Of a stretch of 64,000 nt of DNA, positions 1 through 8,820 are shown one piece after another (the first letter of the stretch is position 1; each line of letters opens with the position of its first letter). The stretch covers positions 124,001 to 188,000 of the forward strand of contig NZ_BMXK01000002.1 in the NCBI RefSeq assembly GCF_014651715.1. Direction: 5' to 3'. Below the pieces are notes generated by a model. That model was not told the origin of the DNA. It ran no database searches and saw only the letters and a list, made by a program, of their open reading frames with translations. The DNA is from Zhihengliuella salsuginis (GTDB taxonomy: Bacteria > Actinomycetota > Actinomycetes > Actinomycetales > Micrococcaceae). The position numbers and the translations under genes are program-made.

Positions 1-9
1 GAACGGACC

Positions 10-468
10 CTAGACGAAGACGACGACGTCGTCGCCGTCGATCTCGGCGGCGAAGCGCTCGAGCGGATCGTCGGCCGGGCCGGCGATCGCCGCGCCGTCC
101 TCGGGGGAGAACTCGGAGTTGTGGCACGGGCACTGGAAGGCCTCGGCCTCGCCGACCATCACCTGGCAGCCCTGGTGCGTGCACAGCGCCCGGTAGGCGA
201 GGACGTCGGTCTCGCTCGGCCGGAAGAGCAGGTAGTTCCGCCCGTCGATCTCGACCGAGAGCTTCGACCCGCGCGGCAGGTCGGAAACCGCTGCCACGAC
301 GTGCGGTTCGGCCTCGGTGCCGGCGGTCGGAACGGCCTGGGGCTCGGCGGGAGCCGAGCACGCGGCCAGCGCGGCCGCCGCGCCGGCGACGGGGGCGGCG
401 GCGAGCACGCGCCGGCGGGACGTGGTGGAGAGTGCGGGGCGGATGCCCGCGGGCGTCGAATCGGTCAT
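10..468 (-). CDS. Rieske [2Fe-2S] protein, Tat-exported lipoprotein
   Basis: A 152-residue secreted iron-sulfur protein. The N-terminus has a twin-arginine signal (SRRRVL at about 17-22), an alanine-rich hydrophobic stretch and a lipobox LAAC with the lipidated Cys at 37. The Rieske cluster motifs CTHQGC (Cys96, His98) and CPCH (Cys113, His116) are intact; Cys101 and Cys115 can form the usual disulfide. It is far shorter than the QcrA subunit of cytochrome bc1 and lacks its membrane helices, so it is probably a stand-alone extracytoplasmic electron carrier. The partner is unknown and no oxidoreductase subunit lies beside it. The ATG lies 6 bases after a TAAGCT hexamer, so the mRNA may be leaderless. 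Confidence 0.9.
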   Translation of the reverse strand: MTDSTPAGIRPALSTTSRRRVLAAAPVAGAAAALAACSAPAEPQAVPTAGTEAEPHVVAAVSDLPRGSKLSVEIDGRNYLLFRPSETDVLAYRALCTHQGCQVMVGEAEAFQCPCHNSEFSPEDGAAIAGPADDPLERFAAEIDGDDVVVFV

Positions 469-474
469 GGTGCC

Positions 475-480
475 AGCTTA
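475..480 (-). promoter_or_regulatory. -10 hexamer TAAGCT of the Rieske gene
   Basis: TAAGCT on the minus strand ends 6 bases before the ATG at 468, which would place transcription start at or next to the start codon. No convincing -35 is seen. Confidence 0.45.
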
Positions 481-517
481 CCGATCCGGCATACCGCGGG
501 CACGGGTGCGGGGCGCA

Positions 518-2653
518 TCAGCTGTGGAAGCGCCGGCCGTTGACCCGTTCGGACGCGCCGACCTGGTCCAGGTAGGGCGTGATGCCCCCGAGGTGCATCG
601 GCCAGCCGGCGCCGAGGATCATGCACAGGTCCACGTCCTCGGCGCTCGCGACGACGCCCTCGTCCAGCAGCAGCCCGATCTCCTCCGCGAGGGCGTCCTG
701 GGTGCGGGTCAGCAGCTCCCCGGAGCTCGACGGCGAGTCGCCGAAGGAGAGCAGCTCCGTGGTGGAGTCGGGGACTACGGGTGCGCCGTCGTCGTCCTTC
801 TGCCACAGGCCGGTGATCCGGTGGTCGATCAGCGTCTGCAGGTTCGACGAGACGCGGAAGCGGTCGCCGAAGGCCGCGTGCAGGGACTCCATGACGTGCT
901 GGGCGACCGGCAGGCCCACCATGGCGAGCAGCGTGAACGGCGTCATCGGCAGGCCCATGGGCCGCAGGGCGCGATCCGCGACGTCCGCGGGCGTGCCGTC
1001 GTCGTACGCGTTCTGCACCTCGCCCATGAGGCGCAGCAGGACCCGGTTGACGACGAACGCGGCCGCGTCCTGGACCAGCACGGCCGTCTTGCGCAGGCCC
1101 TTGGCGAGCGCGAAGGCGGTCGCGACGACGGCGTCGCCCGTCGCCGGGGTGGCCACGATCTCGACCAGCGGCATGACGGCCACCGGGTTGAAGAAGTGGA
1201 ATCCGACGACGCGCTCCGGGTGGGCCAGGTCCGCGGTCATCTCGGTCACGGAGAGCGACGACGTGTTGGTCGCCAGGATGCACTCGGGGGAGACCGCGGC
1301 CTCGACCTCGGCGAAGACCTTCTTCTTGACCTCGAGCTCCTCGAACACGGCCTCGATGACGAGGTCGGCGTCGGCGAAGTCGGCCTTGTCGGTCGTGCCG
1401 ACGACGAGGTCCTTCACGGCGGCGGCGTCCTCGGCGCGCATCCGGCCCTTGGCGACCTGTTTGTCGAGCTCGCCGCGGATGTAGGCCAGCCCGCGTTCGA
1501 CGCGTTCGGCGTCGATGTCCGTGATCGTCACCGGGACGCGCAGCTGCGTGGCGAACAGCAGCGCGAACTGGCCCGCCATCAGGCCGGCGCCGACGACGCC
1601 GATGCGCTCCACGGGGCGGGCCAGCGCCGCATCCGGGGCGCCGGCGGGGCGCTTGGCGCGCTTCTGGACCAGGTCGAGGAACGCGTAGACGGTGTTGTGG
1701 AACTCGTGCGATGCCATGAGGGCCACGAGCGCGTCGACCTCGAGCCGGACGGACTCGGGCTGGCTCAGGTGCTGGCCGGCCTTCATCACCTCGAGCACCT
1801 TCAACGGAGCGGGCGCGGCGTTGGAGATCTTGGCCTCGACGAACGCGGAGGCCTTCTCGAGGGCCGCGTCCCAGCGCTCGGCCCCCTCCGGCGACGTCGG
1901 GTCGACGGCGTGCGGGCGGGGCACCTCGGCGCCGTCCAGGACGGAGGCCGCCCAGGCGACGGAGTCCTCCAGGAACGTCCCGTCGTCGAAGAGCGCATCC
2001 ATGATGCCGAGCTCGTGCGCCTGCGCGGCCGACAGCGAGCGGTTGTTGTTCAGCGGGTTCTCGATCATGAGCTTCAGGGCCGCTTCGGGACCGATCAGGC
2101 GGGGCAGGCGGTAGGTTCCGCCCCAGCCCGGGACCAGGCCGATGAAGGCCTCCGGCAGGCCGAGTCCCTTCGCGCCGGCGGCCACCGTCCGGTAGTTCGC
2201 GGCGAGCGCGACCTCGAGGCCGCCGCCGAGGGCGACGCCGTTGACGAAGGCGAACGTCGGGACGCCCAGGTCCGCGAGGATCGCGTAGGCGGCGTGCCCG
2301 ACCTCGGCCATCTGGCCGCCGAGAGTGCTGTCGCGCAGGGTCGAGACCGTGGACAGGTCGGCGCCGGCGACGAAGAAACCGGGCTTGCCGACGACGGCGA
2401 CGCCGTGGATCTCGCCCCGGGCGGCGCGCTCGCGCTGGGCGGCGAGGGCGCGGCCGAACTCGATCAGGGAGTTCGGCCCGAGGGTCGTGGGGCGCTTGGC
2501 GTCGAGCCCGTTGTCGAGGGTGATCACCGCGAGCGTGCGGCCGCCGGGCAGCGCGTGGTCGGCGGTGGCGGAATGCGTGACGATCTCGTCAGGCACCTCG
2601 GCCGCGAGATCGGAGAAGCGCGCGAATTCGTCCTGGGCGGGTTCCTGCGTCAT
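518..2653 (-). CDS. Multifunctional enoyl-CoA hydratase / 3-hydroxyacyl-CoA dehydrogenase (FadB/FadJ type)
   Basis: A 711-residue fusion carrying the hydration and dehydrogenation steps of fatty-acid beta-oxidation. The crotonase domain fills about residues 15-230. Both glutamates expected for hydratase activity are visible, in LGGGLEVAL (about 144) and PEAFIGLVPGWGG (about 168). The NAD-binding domain begins near residue 350 with GVVGAGLMAGQ, followed by NTSSLSVTEM and a dehydrogenase C-terminal domain (VNRVLLRLMGE near 535). I chose the ATG at 2653 because AAAGGA sits just upstream; longer forms have an arginine-rich, non-family extension. The thiolase often adjacent to this gene is absent. 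A nitronate monooxygenase lies upstream in the same direction. Confidence 0.92.
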   Translation of the reverse strand: MTQEPAQDEFARFSDLAAEVPDEIVTHSATADHALPGGRTLAVITLDNGLDAKRPTTLGPNSLIEFGRALAAQRERAARGEIHGVAVVGKPGFFVAGADLSTVSTLRDSTLGGQMAEVGHAAYAILADLGVPTFAFVNGVALGGGLEVALAANYRTVAAGAKGLGLPEAFIGLVPGWGGTYRLPRLIGPEAALKLMIENPLNNNRSLSAAQAHELGIMDALFDDGTFLEDSVAWAASVLDGAEVPRPHAVDPTSPEGAERWDAALEKASAFVEAKISNAAPAPLKVLEVMKAGQHLSQPESVRLEVDALVALMASHEFHNTVYAFLDLVQKRAKRPAGAPDAALARPVERIGVVGAGLMAGQFALLFATQLRVPVTITDIDAERVERGLAYIRGELDKQVAKGRMRAEDAAAVKDLVVGTTDKADFADADLVIEAVFEELEVKKKVFAEVEAAVSPECILATNTSSLSVTEMTADLAHPERVVGFHFFNPVAVMPLVEIVATPATGDAVVATAFALAKGLRKTAVLVQDAAAFVVNRVLLRLMGEVQNAYDDGTPADVADRALRPMGLPMTPFTLLAMVGLPVAQHVMESLHAAFGDRFRVSSNLQTLIDHRITGLWQKDDDGAPVVPDSTTELLSFGDSPSSSGELLTRTQDALAEEIGLLLDEGVVASAEDVDLCMILGAGWPMHLGGITPYLDQVGASERVNGRRFHS

Positions 2654-2703
2654 GGAGAGTCCTTTCGACGTGCGGTCAAACTCGGTGTGACCTGAACCAT
2701 AGG

Positions 2704-3774
2704 TTACTCGTCGGTAATATCTGTGGCAATTGCGGCGTCGCCGCCGGCGAGCCACCGGGTGATCTCCGCCGCCGGCGCCGCGGGCACGCGGGAGCAGTTG
2801 GCGCCTGCCCACAGGTGCAGCAGCTCCGGATCGCCCGCCCCGGCCGCGGCGGCGCGCAGCGGGCGCGTGAGGTGGTGCACCGCCGGGTAGGCCGCCGGGG
2901 CCGCGTCGCCGATCTCGAGGGCGAGCGCGTTGGCCAGCGCCCGGGCCGGGCGGCCGGTGAAGGCCCGGGTGACGAGCGTGCCGCGCCCTCCGGCGGCGAC
3001 CGCTGCCGCGTGCGTCCGGTTCGTGCCCGCCTCGTCGGCGAGGAGGTAGGCGGTGCCGGCCTGGACGTCGTCGGCGCCGAGACCGAGCATGAGGCGCACG
3101 TGCCCGGGCGTGTCGATGCCCCCGGCGGCCGTGACGTTCAGGCGCCCGCGCACGTCGGCGACGGCGTCGAGGACGGCCGGCAGCAGCTCGGCGAGGGGCC
3201 GGGTGTCCGGATCGGCGAGGGCGTCGTGGGTGCCGCGGTGCCCGCCCGCCTCGGGACCCTGCACGCAGAGCCCGTCGACACCGAGCGCGACGGCGGCCCT
3301 CGCCTCGGCCTCGTCCGTCACCGTCGCGACGGTCAGGGTGCCGCGGGCGCGCAGCTGCGCGACGTCGTCGTGCCCGGGCAGGCCGAACGTGAAGGAGACC
3401 AGGGCGGGCGGGGTCTCGAGCGCGCAGAGCGCGTCGATCTTGGCGCGGTAGTGGTCGTCGTCGTCCCAGGGCAGCTCGTCGACACCCGGCAGGGAGGCGC
3501 CGACGCGCTCGGCGTGCGGGAGCAGGCGTTGGCGGTAGGCGCCGACGGCCGCGCGCTGGCCGGCTTCGGGGGAGGGGACGAACAGGTTGATGCCGAAGGG
3601 TTCGGCGGTCAGCCCGCGTGTGGCGCGGACGGCCTCGAGCAGGCGCTCCGGCGTGAGGTAGCCGCCGGCGATGTAGCCGAGGCCGCCGGCCCCCGCGACG
3701 GCCGCGGCCAGCTCCGGCGTCGAGGGTCCGCCGGCCATGGGCGCCTGGACGATGGGCAGCGTGCGGTCGAGCAT
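2704..3774 (-). CDS. Nitronate monooxygenase (2-nitropropane dioxygenase family)
   Basis: A 356-residue FMN-dependent TIM-barrel enzyme, predicted to oxidise alkyl nitronates to carbonyl compounds and nitrite. The N-terminus PIVQAPMAGG and GGLGYIAGGY are typical of the family. EAGGHRG (His near 177) carries the catalytic histidine, and GGIDTPGHVRLMLGLGADDV forms the FMN phosphate-binding region. The ATG at 3774 starts precisely at the conserved N-terminus; longer reading frames have no family similarity. It lies 20 bases downstream of the RNase D-like gene and 50 bases upstream of the beta-oxidation gene, so co-transcription is likely. The natural substrate cannot be read from sequence. Confidence 0.9.
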   Translation of the reverse strand: MLDRTLPIVQAPMAGGPSTPELAAAVAGAGGLGYIAGGYLTPERLLEAVRATRGLTAEPFGINLFVPSPEAGQRAAVGAYRQRLLPHAERVGASLPGVDELPWDDDDHYRAKIDALCALETPPALVSFTFGLPGHDDVAQLRARGTLTVATVTDEAEARAAVALGVDGLCVQGPEAGGHRGTHDALADPDTRPLAELLPAVLDAVADVRGRLNVTAAGGIDTPGHVRLMLGLGADDVQAGTAYLLADEAGTNRTHAAAVAAGGRGTLVTRAFTGRPARALANALALEIGDAAPAAYPAVHHLTRPLRAAAAGAGDPELLHLWAGANCSRVPAAPAAEITRWLAGGDAAIATDITDE

Positions 3775-3794
3775 GGGGCCTCCCGGGTGGTGTC

Positions 3795-5027
3795 TTACGC
3801 GCCGATCGGATCCGGATCGAGGAACGCGACGGTGATGATCGGCGAGGTCAGGCGGATCTGCCATTCGCGGGCACCCAGATCCCGCAGGGCCGCGGCGACG
3901 GAGTCCGGGTCCACGGGCCGCGGCGGGTTCCACGCGACGCGGCGCAGGAAGTCCGGCGTCAGCAGGTTCTCCAGCGGGATGTTCAGCTCCTCGGCCTTGC
4001 GCGCCAGGCGCGGCTTCGCCGTGTTCAGGCGGGCGGCGGCCTCCGGGTTCTTCTCGGCCCAGACCCGCGGTGGGGGCGGGGTGTTCGAGGACAGGTGCAT
4101 GGGCGGGAGGTCGTCGGTGCGGCGGGCCTCGTTCAGGGCCCGGATCCAGCGCGGCGCCTCCTTCGAGGCGGCGCGGCCGTGGAACCCGGGCGTGTTTAGC
4201 AGCGCGGGGACCGTGGCCGGCATGGCCTTGGCGGCCGCGACGATGGCCTTGTCGGGGATGATGCGCCCGGGGGCGACGTCGCGGTTCTCGGCGAGGGACT
4301 CGCGCTCGTACCAGAGCTCGCGGGCCGCCGCCAGCTGCACGCGGTCGCGCAGGGCGTGGATCCCCGAGGTGCGCCGCCACGGGTCCTGGCGCGGGGCCGG
4401 CGGCCCGGCAGCTCGGATGGCCGCGAACTCCTCGAGCGCGTAGTCGAGCTTGCCGTCCTCCTCCAGCAGTTCGACGAGCTCGGTGCGGAGGTCGACGAGG
4501 ATCTCCACGTCGAGGGCCGCATAGGTGAGCCACGACTGCGGCAGGGGGCGCTTGGACCAGTCGGCCGCCGAATGCTCCTTGGCCAGCGCGAGCCCCAGCA
4601 GGGATTCGACGACGGCCCCCAGGCCGACGCGCGGGAGGCCGGCGATCCGCGCCCCCAGCTCGGTGTCGAAGAGGGCGTCCGGATGCATTCCGACGTCGGC
4701 CAGGCACGGCAGGTCCTGATTGGCGGCGTGCAGGATCCACTCGACGCCGCGCAGAGCCGTGTCGATCGGTTCGAGGTTCTCGAACGCCTCCGGGTCGATC
4801 AGCCACGTCCCGGCGCCTTCGCGGCGGATCTGGACGAGGAAGGCGCGCTGGCCGTACCGGAACCCCGAGGCGCGCTCGGCGTCGACGGCGGCCGGCCCGG
4901 TGCCGTTCGCGAGCGCCGCGGCCGCGCGGCGCAGCCCGGACTCGGTGTTGATGACCAGCGGCACGCCGTCCCGGGGCTCTTTCAAGGGCGTGGGGGGAGG
5001 AGGCATTTCTTCGCTGGTATCCGTCAT
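3795..5027 (-). CDS. Ribonuclease D-like 3'-5' exonuclease with HRDC domain
   Basis: A 410-residue DEDD-family exonuclease, likely acting in RNA 3' processing or turnover. Exo motif I is DAERASGF (about 47), motif II lies in ILHAANQDLPCLADVG, and motif III is YAALDVEIL (about 169), so the acidic residues are present. An HRDC-type helical domain follows at about 215-300, and the final 100 residues hold a second, more divergent HRDC-like part. The ATG at 5027 follows a TAGACT hexamer (5038-5043) by 10 bases, suggesting a very short leader. It is the first gene of a run with nitronate monooxygenase and the beta-oxidation fusion; the functional link is unclear. Confidence 0.9.
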   Translation of the reverse strand: MTDTSEEMPPPPTPLKEPRDGVPLVINTESGLRRAAAALANGTGPAAVDAERASGFRYGQRAFLVQIRREGAGTWLIDPEAFENLEPIDTALRGVEWILHAANQDLPCLADVGMHPDALFDTELGARIAGLPRVGLGAVVESLLGLALAKEHSAADWSKRPLPQSWLTYAALDVEILVDLRTELVELLEEDGKLDYALEEFAAIRAAGPPAPRQDPWRRTSGIHALRDRVQLAAARELWYERESLAENRDVAPGRIIPDKAIVAAAKAMPATVPALLNTPGFHGRAASKEAPRWIRALNEARRTDDLPPMHLSSNTPPPPRVWAEKNPEAAARLNTAKPRLARKAEELNIPLENLLTPDFLRRVAWNPPRPVDPDSVAAALRDLGAREWQIRLTSPIITVAFLDPDPIGA

Positions 5028-5096
5028 GATGGCCCCCAGTCTACGTGGAACGGCCTGCAGGGGTGGGAATGAAGCGGCCCGCGGCCGGCGAAGTGG

Positions 5097-5741
5097 TCAG
5101 GTCAGGCGTCGGCGCGGCAGCGGGGTGACCCCCGGCGGCAGGGGCGGCAGCCCCGCGAAGGCGCACACCATGTCGGCCCAGGCCTCCAGATGGGCGGTCA
5201 CGTCCGAATCGGCCGGCGTCCACGAGGCGCGCAGCTCGATGTCGATCGTCTGAGGTCGCTCGGAGAGCGTGCCGAAGCTCTCGGAGAGGACCCGGGTGGC
5301 GGTGCCTCCGGCATTGGCGTACCGGGCGCTGTGTTCCTCGAGTGCGTCCGAGAGCCACGTCCAGGCGACGGTCCCGAGCATCTCGTCGTTGCCCATCTGC
5401 GCGTCCAGCTCGGCGCGGATGTACGTCACGACCCGGAACCGCCCGTCCCAGACGGGGGAGCCCGCCGGGTCGAACAGGAGGATGAACCGGCCGGTGGCCA
5501 GTTCCGTCGCCTCTTCGCTGGGCGTATGGAAGAAGGCCGCTGCGGGCCCGTGGGCGGGGCGCTGGGCGGCCGCCGTCTTCTCGAAGACGTCCGCGGACAG
5601 GGCCACCCCGTACGGGGCCAGCCTGGCGGGCGCCGGGATCTCCTCGAGGGCGACCTCGGGCCGCGGCCCGGCGCGGCGCAGTGCCGTCAGCGCCTGAACG
5701 AATTCCGGCGGAGCGGCCGCCAATTCCCCGATACTTGCCAC
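5097..5741 (-). CDS. DUF3000 family protein
   Basis: A 214-residue protein of the actinobacterial DUF3000 family, which commonly sits next to an RNase D/HRDC gene, as here. No catalytic motif is recognised. The sequence is soluble, with conserved-looking blocks such as LATGRFILLFDPAGSPVWDGR and TVAWTWLSDAL. The GTG at 5741 is chosen because the protein then begins at the family-like VASIGEL block and because TAGGAT lies 7 bases upstream, pointing to a leaderless transcript. Function unknown. Confidence 0.8.
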   Translation of the reverse strand: MASIGELAAAPPEFVQALTALRRAGPRPEVALEEIPAPARLAPYGVALSADVFEKTAAAQRPAHGPAAAFFHTPSEEATELATGRFILLFDPAGSPVWDGRFRVVTYIRAELDAQMGNDEMLGTVAWTWLSDALEEHSARYANAGGTATRVLSESFGTLSERPQTIDIELRASWTPADSDVTAHLEAWADMVCAFAGLPPLPPGVTPLPRRRLT

Positions 5742-5748
5742 GCCCCCG

Positions 5749-5754
5749 ATCCTA
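5749..5754 (-). promoter_or_regulatory. -10 hexamer TAGGAT of the DUF3000 gene
   Basis: TAGGAT on the minus strand is separated by 7 bases from the GTG at 5741, the spacing expected for leaderless transcription. Confidence 0.45.
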
Positions 5755-5833
5755 GGAGCGAGCTGGGAAAACGGGGGTCCGACTCGCCGGGCGGGGCGAA
5801 CTACGTCTCCGCGCGCCGCCCGGCGGAGGCGTC

Positions 5834-6928
5834 CTACCGGCCGTCCATGGCGCGGGCGATCGCGGCCACGAACGCGTCGACGTCGTCCTCGGTCGTGTCG
5901 AAGGAGCACATCCAGCGCACCTCCGAGGCCGCCTCGTCCCAGTCGTAGAACTTGTACTGCTCGCGGACGGCGTCGGCCGCGGGCTTGGGGAGCCGGGCGA
6001 ACACCGCGTTGGCCTCGGTCGCCTGCGTCGGCGTCACGCCGTCGATCGACTCGACGCCGGCGCGCAGGCGCTGGGCCATCGCGTTGGCGTGCCGGGCCGA
6101 CTCGAGCCAGAGGCCGGTCCCGTAGAGGGCCACCAGCTGCGCGGAGATGAAGCGCATCTTGGAGGCCAGCTGCATGTTCATCTTCCGCAGGTACTTCAGG
6201 GAGTCGGCCAGCGCGGCGTCCTCCGGATCCAGCACGACCAGGGCCTCGCCGAACATGATCCCGTTCTTCGTCCCGCCGAGGGACAGGATGTCGATGCCCG
6301 CGTCCGTGGTGAAGTCGCGCAGCGGCAGATCCAGCGCCGCCGCCGCGTTGGACAGGCGCGCCCCGTCGGCGTGCACCCGCATCCCCTTCGCGTGGGCGTG
6401 ATCCGTGATGGCCCGCAGCTCCTCGACCGAGTACAGGGTGCCCAGCTCGGTCGACTGGGTCAGCGAGACGGCGAGCGGCTGGGCGCGGTGCTCGTCGCCC
6501 CACCCCCAGGCCTCGCGGTCGATCAGCTCGGGGGTCAGCTTGCCGTCGGGCGTGGGCACGGTCAGCAGCTTCATGCCGCCGACGCGTTCGGGTGCCCCGT
6601 TCTCGTCCACGTTGATGTGGGCCGTCTCCGCGCAGACGACGGCGCCCCACCGCGGCAGCAGCGACTGCAGGGCCGTCACGTTGGCCCCGGTGCCGTTGAA
6701 CACGGGGAAGACGGTCGCCCCGGCGCCGAAGTGGTGCTCGACGACGCCGCCGAGGGCGTGGGTGTAGTCGTCCACGCCGTAGGCGCCCTGGTGTCCCTCG
6801 TTCGCGGCCGCCAGGGCCGTGAGGATCTGCGGGTGGACCCCCGAGTAGTTGTCGGAGGCGAAGACGCGCAGTGCGGGGTCGTGCAGGCGCGCGGACGGGT
6901 CGGTGGGGAATGTGTTCTCGTTGCTCAC
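5834..6928 (-). CDS. ltaE: Low-specificity L-threonine aldolase
   Basis: A 364-residue fold-type I PLP enzyme that splits L-threonine or L-allo-threonine to glycine and acetaldehyde. The N-terminus FASDNYSGVHPQI is characteristic. The PLP lysine is in SLGGTKNG (near residue 220), preceded by HADGARLSNA. The length matches the family. The start is a GTG at 6928, placed 7 bases after a TACCCT hexamer with no Shine-Dalgarno sequence, so it is probably leaderless. It faces the same way as msrB upstream, but a 25-base gap containing the hexamer suggests its own promoter. Confidence 0.93.
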   Translation of the reverse strand: MSNENTFPTDPSARLHDPALRVFASDNYSGVHPQILTALAAANEGHQGAYGVDDYTHALGGVVEHHFGAGATVFPVFNGTGANVTALQSLLPRWGAVVCAETAHINVDENGAPERVGGMKLLTVPTPDGKLTPELIDREAWGWGDEHRAQPLAVSLTQSTELGTLYSVEELRAITDHAHAKGMRVHADGARLSNAAAALDLPLRDFTTDAGIDILSLGGTKNGIMFGEALVVLDPEDAALADSLKYLRKMNMQLASKMRFISAQLVALYGTGLWLESARHANAMAQRLRAGVESIDGVTPTQATEANAVFARLPKPAADAVREQYKFYDWDEAASEVRWMCSFDTTEDDVDAFVAAIARAMDGR

Positions 6929-6935
6929 GCCATTC

Positions 6936-6941
6936 AGGGTA
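6936..6941 (-). promoter_or_regulatory. -10 hexamer TACCCT of ltaE
   Basis: TACCCT on the minus strand lies 7 bases before the GTG at 6928. It fits TANNNT; no -35 match is visible. Confidence 0.4.
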
Positions 6942-6953
6942 CCGACACCGGCG

Positions 6954-7406
6954 CTACTGCGGGGACGTTTCGCCGTCGTCGGCAGGGCGCAGGCTCAGGG
7001 ACACGGAGTTGATGCAGAAGCGCTGATCGGTCGGCGTCGCGTACCCCTCGCCCTCGAACAGGTGTCCCAGATGGGAGTCGCAGGTGCCGCAGCGCACCTC
7101 GACGCGGACCATGCCCATCGACTCGTCGCGCAGGTACCGGACGCGTCCCTCGGCCAGCGGCGCGAAGAAGGACGGCCAGCCGCAGTGCGAGTCGAACTTC
7201 TCACGGCTCGTGAAGAGCTCGGCGCCGCACGCGCGGCAGGCGTACACGCCTTCGGTGTGCGTGTCCCAGTACTCGCCCGTGTACGGGCGCTCGGTACCGG
7301 CCTGCCGCAGAACCTGGTACTCGGCGGGGGAGAGCTCCCGCTTCCACTCGTCGTCGGACTTGGTGACTTTGGGCTGCTGGGCCTCGGAGGCTGAATTTTC
7401 ACTCAC
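6954..7406 (-). CDS. msrB: Peptide-methionine (R)-S-oxide reductase
   Basis: A 150-residue MsrB that reduces methionine-R-sulfoxide in proteins. Both zinc-binding pairs, CRAC and CGTC, are present, as are CGWPSF and the C-terminal RFCINSVSL carrying the catalytic cysteine. Length fits the family. Only two in-frame starts exist: ATG at 7499 and GTG at 7406. I prefer the GTG because the family homology begins shortly after it and the longer form would overlap the start of the divergent hydrolase gene. The Shine-Dalgarno context is poor (AAGG only about one base before GTG), so the start is uncertain. Confidence 0.88.
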   Translation of the reverse strand: MSENSASEAQQPKVTKSDDEWKRELSPAEYQVLRQAGTERPYTGEYWDTHTEGVYACRACGAELFTSREKFDSHCGWPSFFAPLAEGRVRYLRDESMGMVRVEVRCGTCDSHLGHLFEGEGYATPTDQRFCINSVSLSLRPADDGETSPQ

Positions 7407-7463
7407 ACCTTGGTCAACGTCTGGGAGTCGGCTGAGATTCCCGGCCTGCGGGGGCGGCGCGCT

Positions 7464-7491
7464 TTGACCGGCGTCCCGCGGTTGACATGAT
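7464..7491 (+). promoter_or_regulatory. Promoter of the alpha/beta hydrolase gene
   Basis: TTGACC (7464-7469), a 16-base spacer and CATGAT (7486-7491) form a sigma-70-like promoter. The predicted start of transcription coincides with the ATG at 7498, six bases after the -10. Confidence 0.55.
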
Positions 7492-7497
7492 GGGGGC

Positions 7498-8820
7498 ATG
7501 TCGCGTCAGAAAGCCGTGCACCACTCGAATACGGGCCGGGACCGTTGGGCCGTCCCCGTCAAATGGGGCATCGTCGGTGCCGTGGCGGGGGCTGCTGCCG
7601 GATCCCTGTTCGCCACCGCCGTCTCGGGCCTGGCCAGCTACTTCGCCCGGCAGATCGTGACGCCGGCCAGGGAGCGGGCGGAGGTCATCGAGATCCTCGC
7701 CGTCGTCCCGTCGCCGGAGCCGACCCACGGCGGGGCGGGTCCGCAGGACGCCTCCCACGGCCGGCACAGCGCGGCCACCGCCGCGGTCGGCTGGGACATC
7801 ATCCTGCCGGCCCGCGCGGAGACCACCGTGCCCGGGACCTATTCACTGTTCTTCGACTCGGGCCGGGGCCACGCGAGGATCGGCGGGATCGTCTCGTTCG
7901 CACCCGCCGACGGAACCGTCACGCGCCACGTCGAGCGTGTCTACGAGGGCGACCTGCTGACCGCCGTCCGCGGGCGCTGGTCCGGCGTCATCTACCCGAC
8001 GCCGCAGGCCATGGGGTACGCGTACGACGACGTCGAGGTGCCTGTCCAGGGCGGCGTCTCCCAGTCCTGGCTCGTCGCCGGGGCGCACCGCCGCGACACG
8101 TGGGCGATCATGGTGCACGGCCGCGGGTCCAACCGCCTGGAGACGATCCGCGGGCTGCCGGTGGCCCACCAGCTCGGGATGACCAGCCTGCTGTTGTCCT
8201 ACCGCAACGACGGGTTCGCTCCCGAGGCCGAGGACCAGCGCTACGGCCTCGGCAGCACCGAATGGCAGGACGTCGACGCGGCCATCGAGTACGCCTTGGC
8301 GGGCGGCGCCCGGGAGATCGTCCTGTTCGGTTGGTCCATGGGCGGGGCCATCTGCCTCCAGACGGTGGACAAGTCGCGCCACGCGCACCAGATCTCCGCG
8401 CTCGTCCTCGACGGGCCCGTGGTCGACTGGATCGACGTCCTCGCCCACCAGGCGCGCATCAACCGCATCCCAGAATCCGTCGGCCGCCTCGGCCAGTGGC
8501 TCATCGGGCACCGGGCCGGGCGCCTCGTGACCGGGCTGGCGGCCCCCGTGGACCTGAAGGAGCTGAACTGGGTCGACCGTGCGGACCACCTGCGCACGCC
8601 GACGCTCATCCTGCACAGCGAAGACGACGACTTCGTGCCCATCGGCCCGTCCGCTGCCCTCGCCGAGCTGAACCCGGGCCTCGTGACGTTCGAGCGCTTC
8701 ACCCGGGCCCGGCACACGCACGAATGGAACGTGGACCCGCAGCGCTGGGACGACACCGTGCGCACGTGGCTCGGCGCCCGGCTCGACGCCCCGGCCCCGG
8801 GGCACCACGGCGGCGGCTAG
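7498..8820 (+). CDS. Membrane-anchored alpha/beta hydrolase
   Basis: A 440-residue protein with one N-terminal membrane segment (about 22-45), a variable beta-rich region of about 120 residues, then an alpha/beta-hydrolase fold. The nucleophile elbow is GWSMGG with Ser280. The acid is likely Asp in HSEDDDF and the histidine lies in RHTHEWN near the C-terminus. The catalytic part probably faces outward given the single N-terminal anchor, but topology is not certain. Substrate unknown; it resembles actinobacterial S9/DUF-type lipase-esterases only in fold. The ATG is probably the first base of the mRNA. Its TAG overlaps the stop codon of the convergent YbaK gene. Confidence 0.85.
   Translation: MSRQKAVHHSNTGRDRWAVPVKWGIVGAVAGAAAGSLFATAVSGLASYFARQIVTPARERAEVIEILAVVPSPEPTHGGAGPQDASHGRHSAATAAVGWDIILPARAETTVPGTYSLFFDSGRGHARIGGIVSFAPADGTVTRHVERVYEGDLLTAVRGRWSGVIYPTPQAMGYAYDDVEVPVQGGVSQSWLVAGAHRRDTWAIMVHGRGSNRLETIRGLPVAHQLGMTSLLLSYRNDGFAPEAEDQRYGLGSTEWQDVDAAIEYALAGGAREIVLFGWSMGGAICLQTVDKSRHAHQISALVLDGPVVDWIDVLAHQARINRIPESVGRLGQWLIGHRAGRLVTGLAAPVDLKELNWVDRADHLRTPTLILHSEDDDFVPIGPSAALAELNPGLVTFERFTRARHTHEWNVDPQRWDDTVRTWLGARLDAPAPGHHGGG

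Noticed and set aside
317-2695. A 792-codon plus-strand frame opposite the beta-oxidation gene
   Set aside because: Low-complexity Arg/Gly/Val composition typical of an antisense shadow; the minus strand has clear domains.
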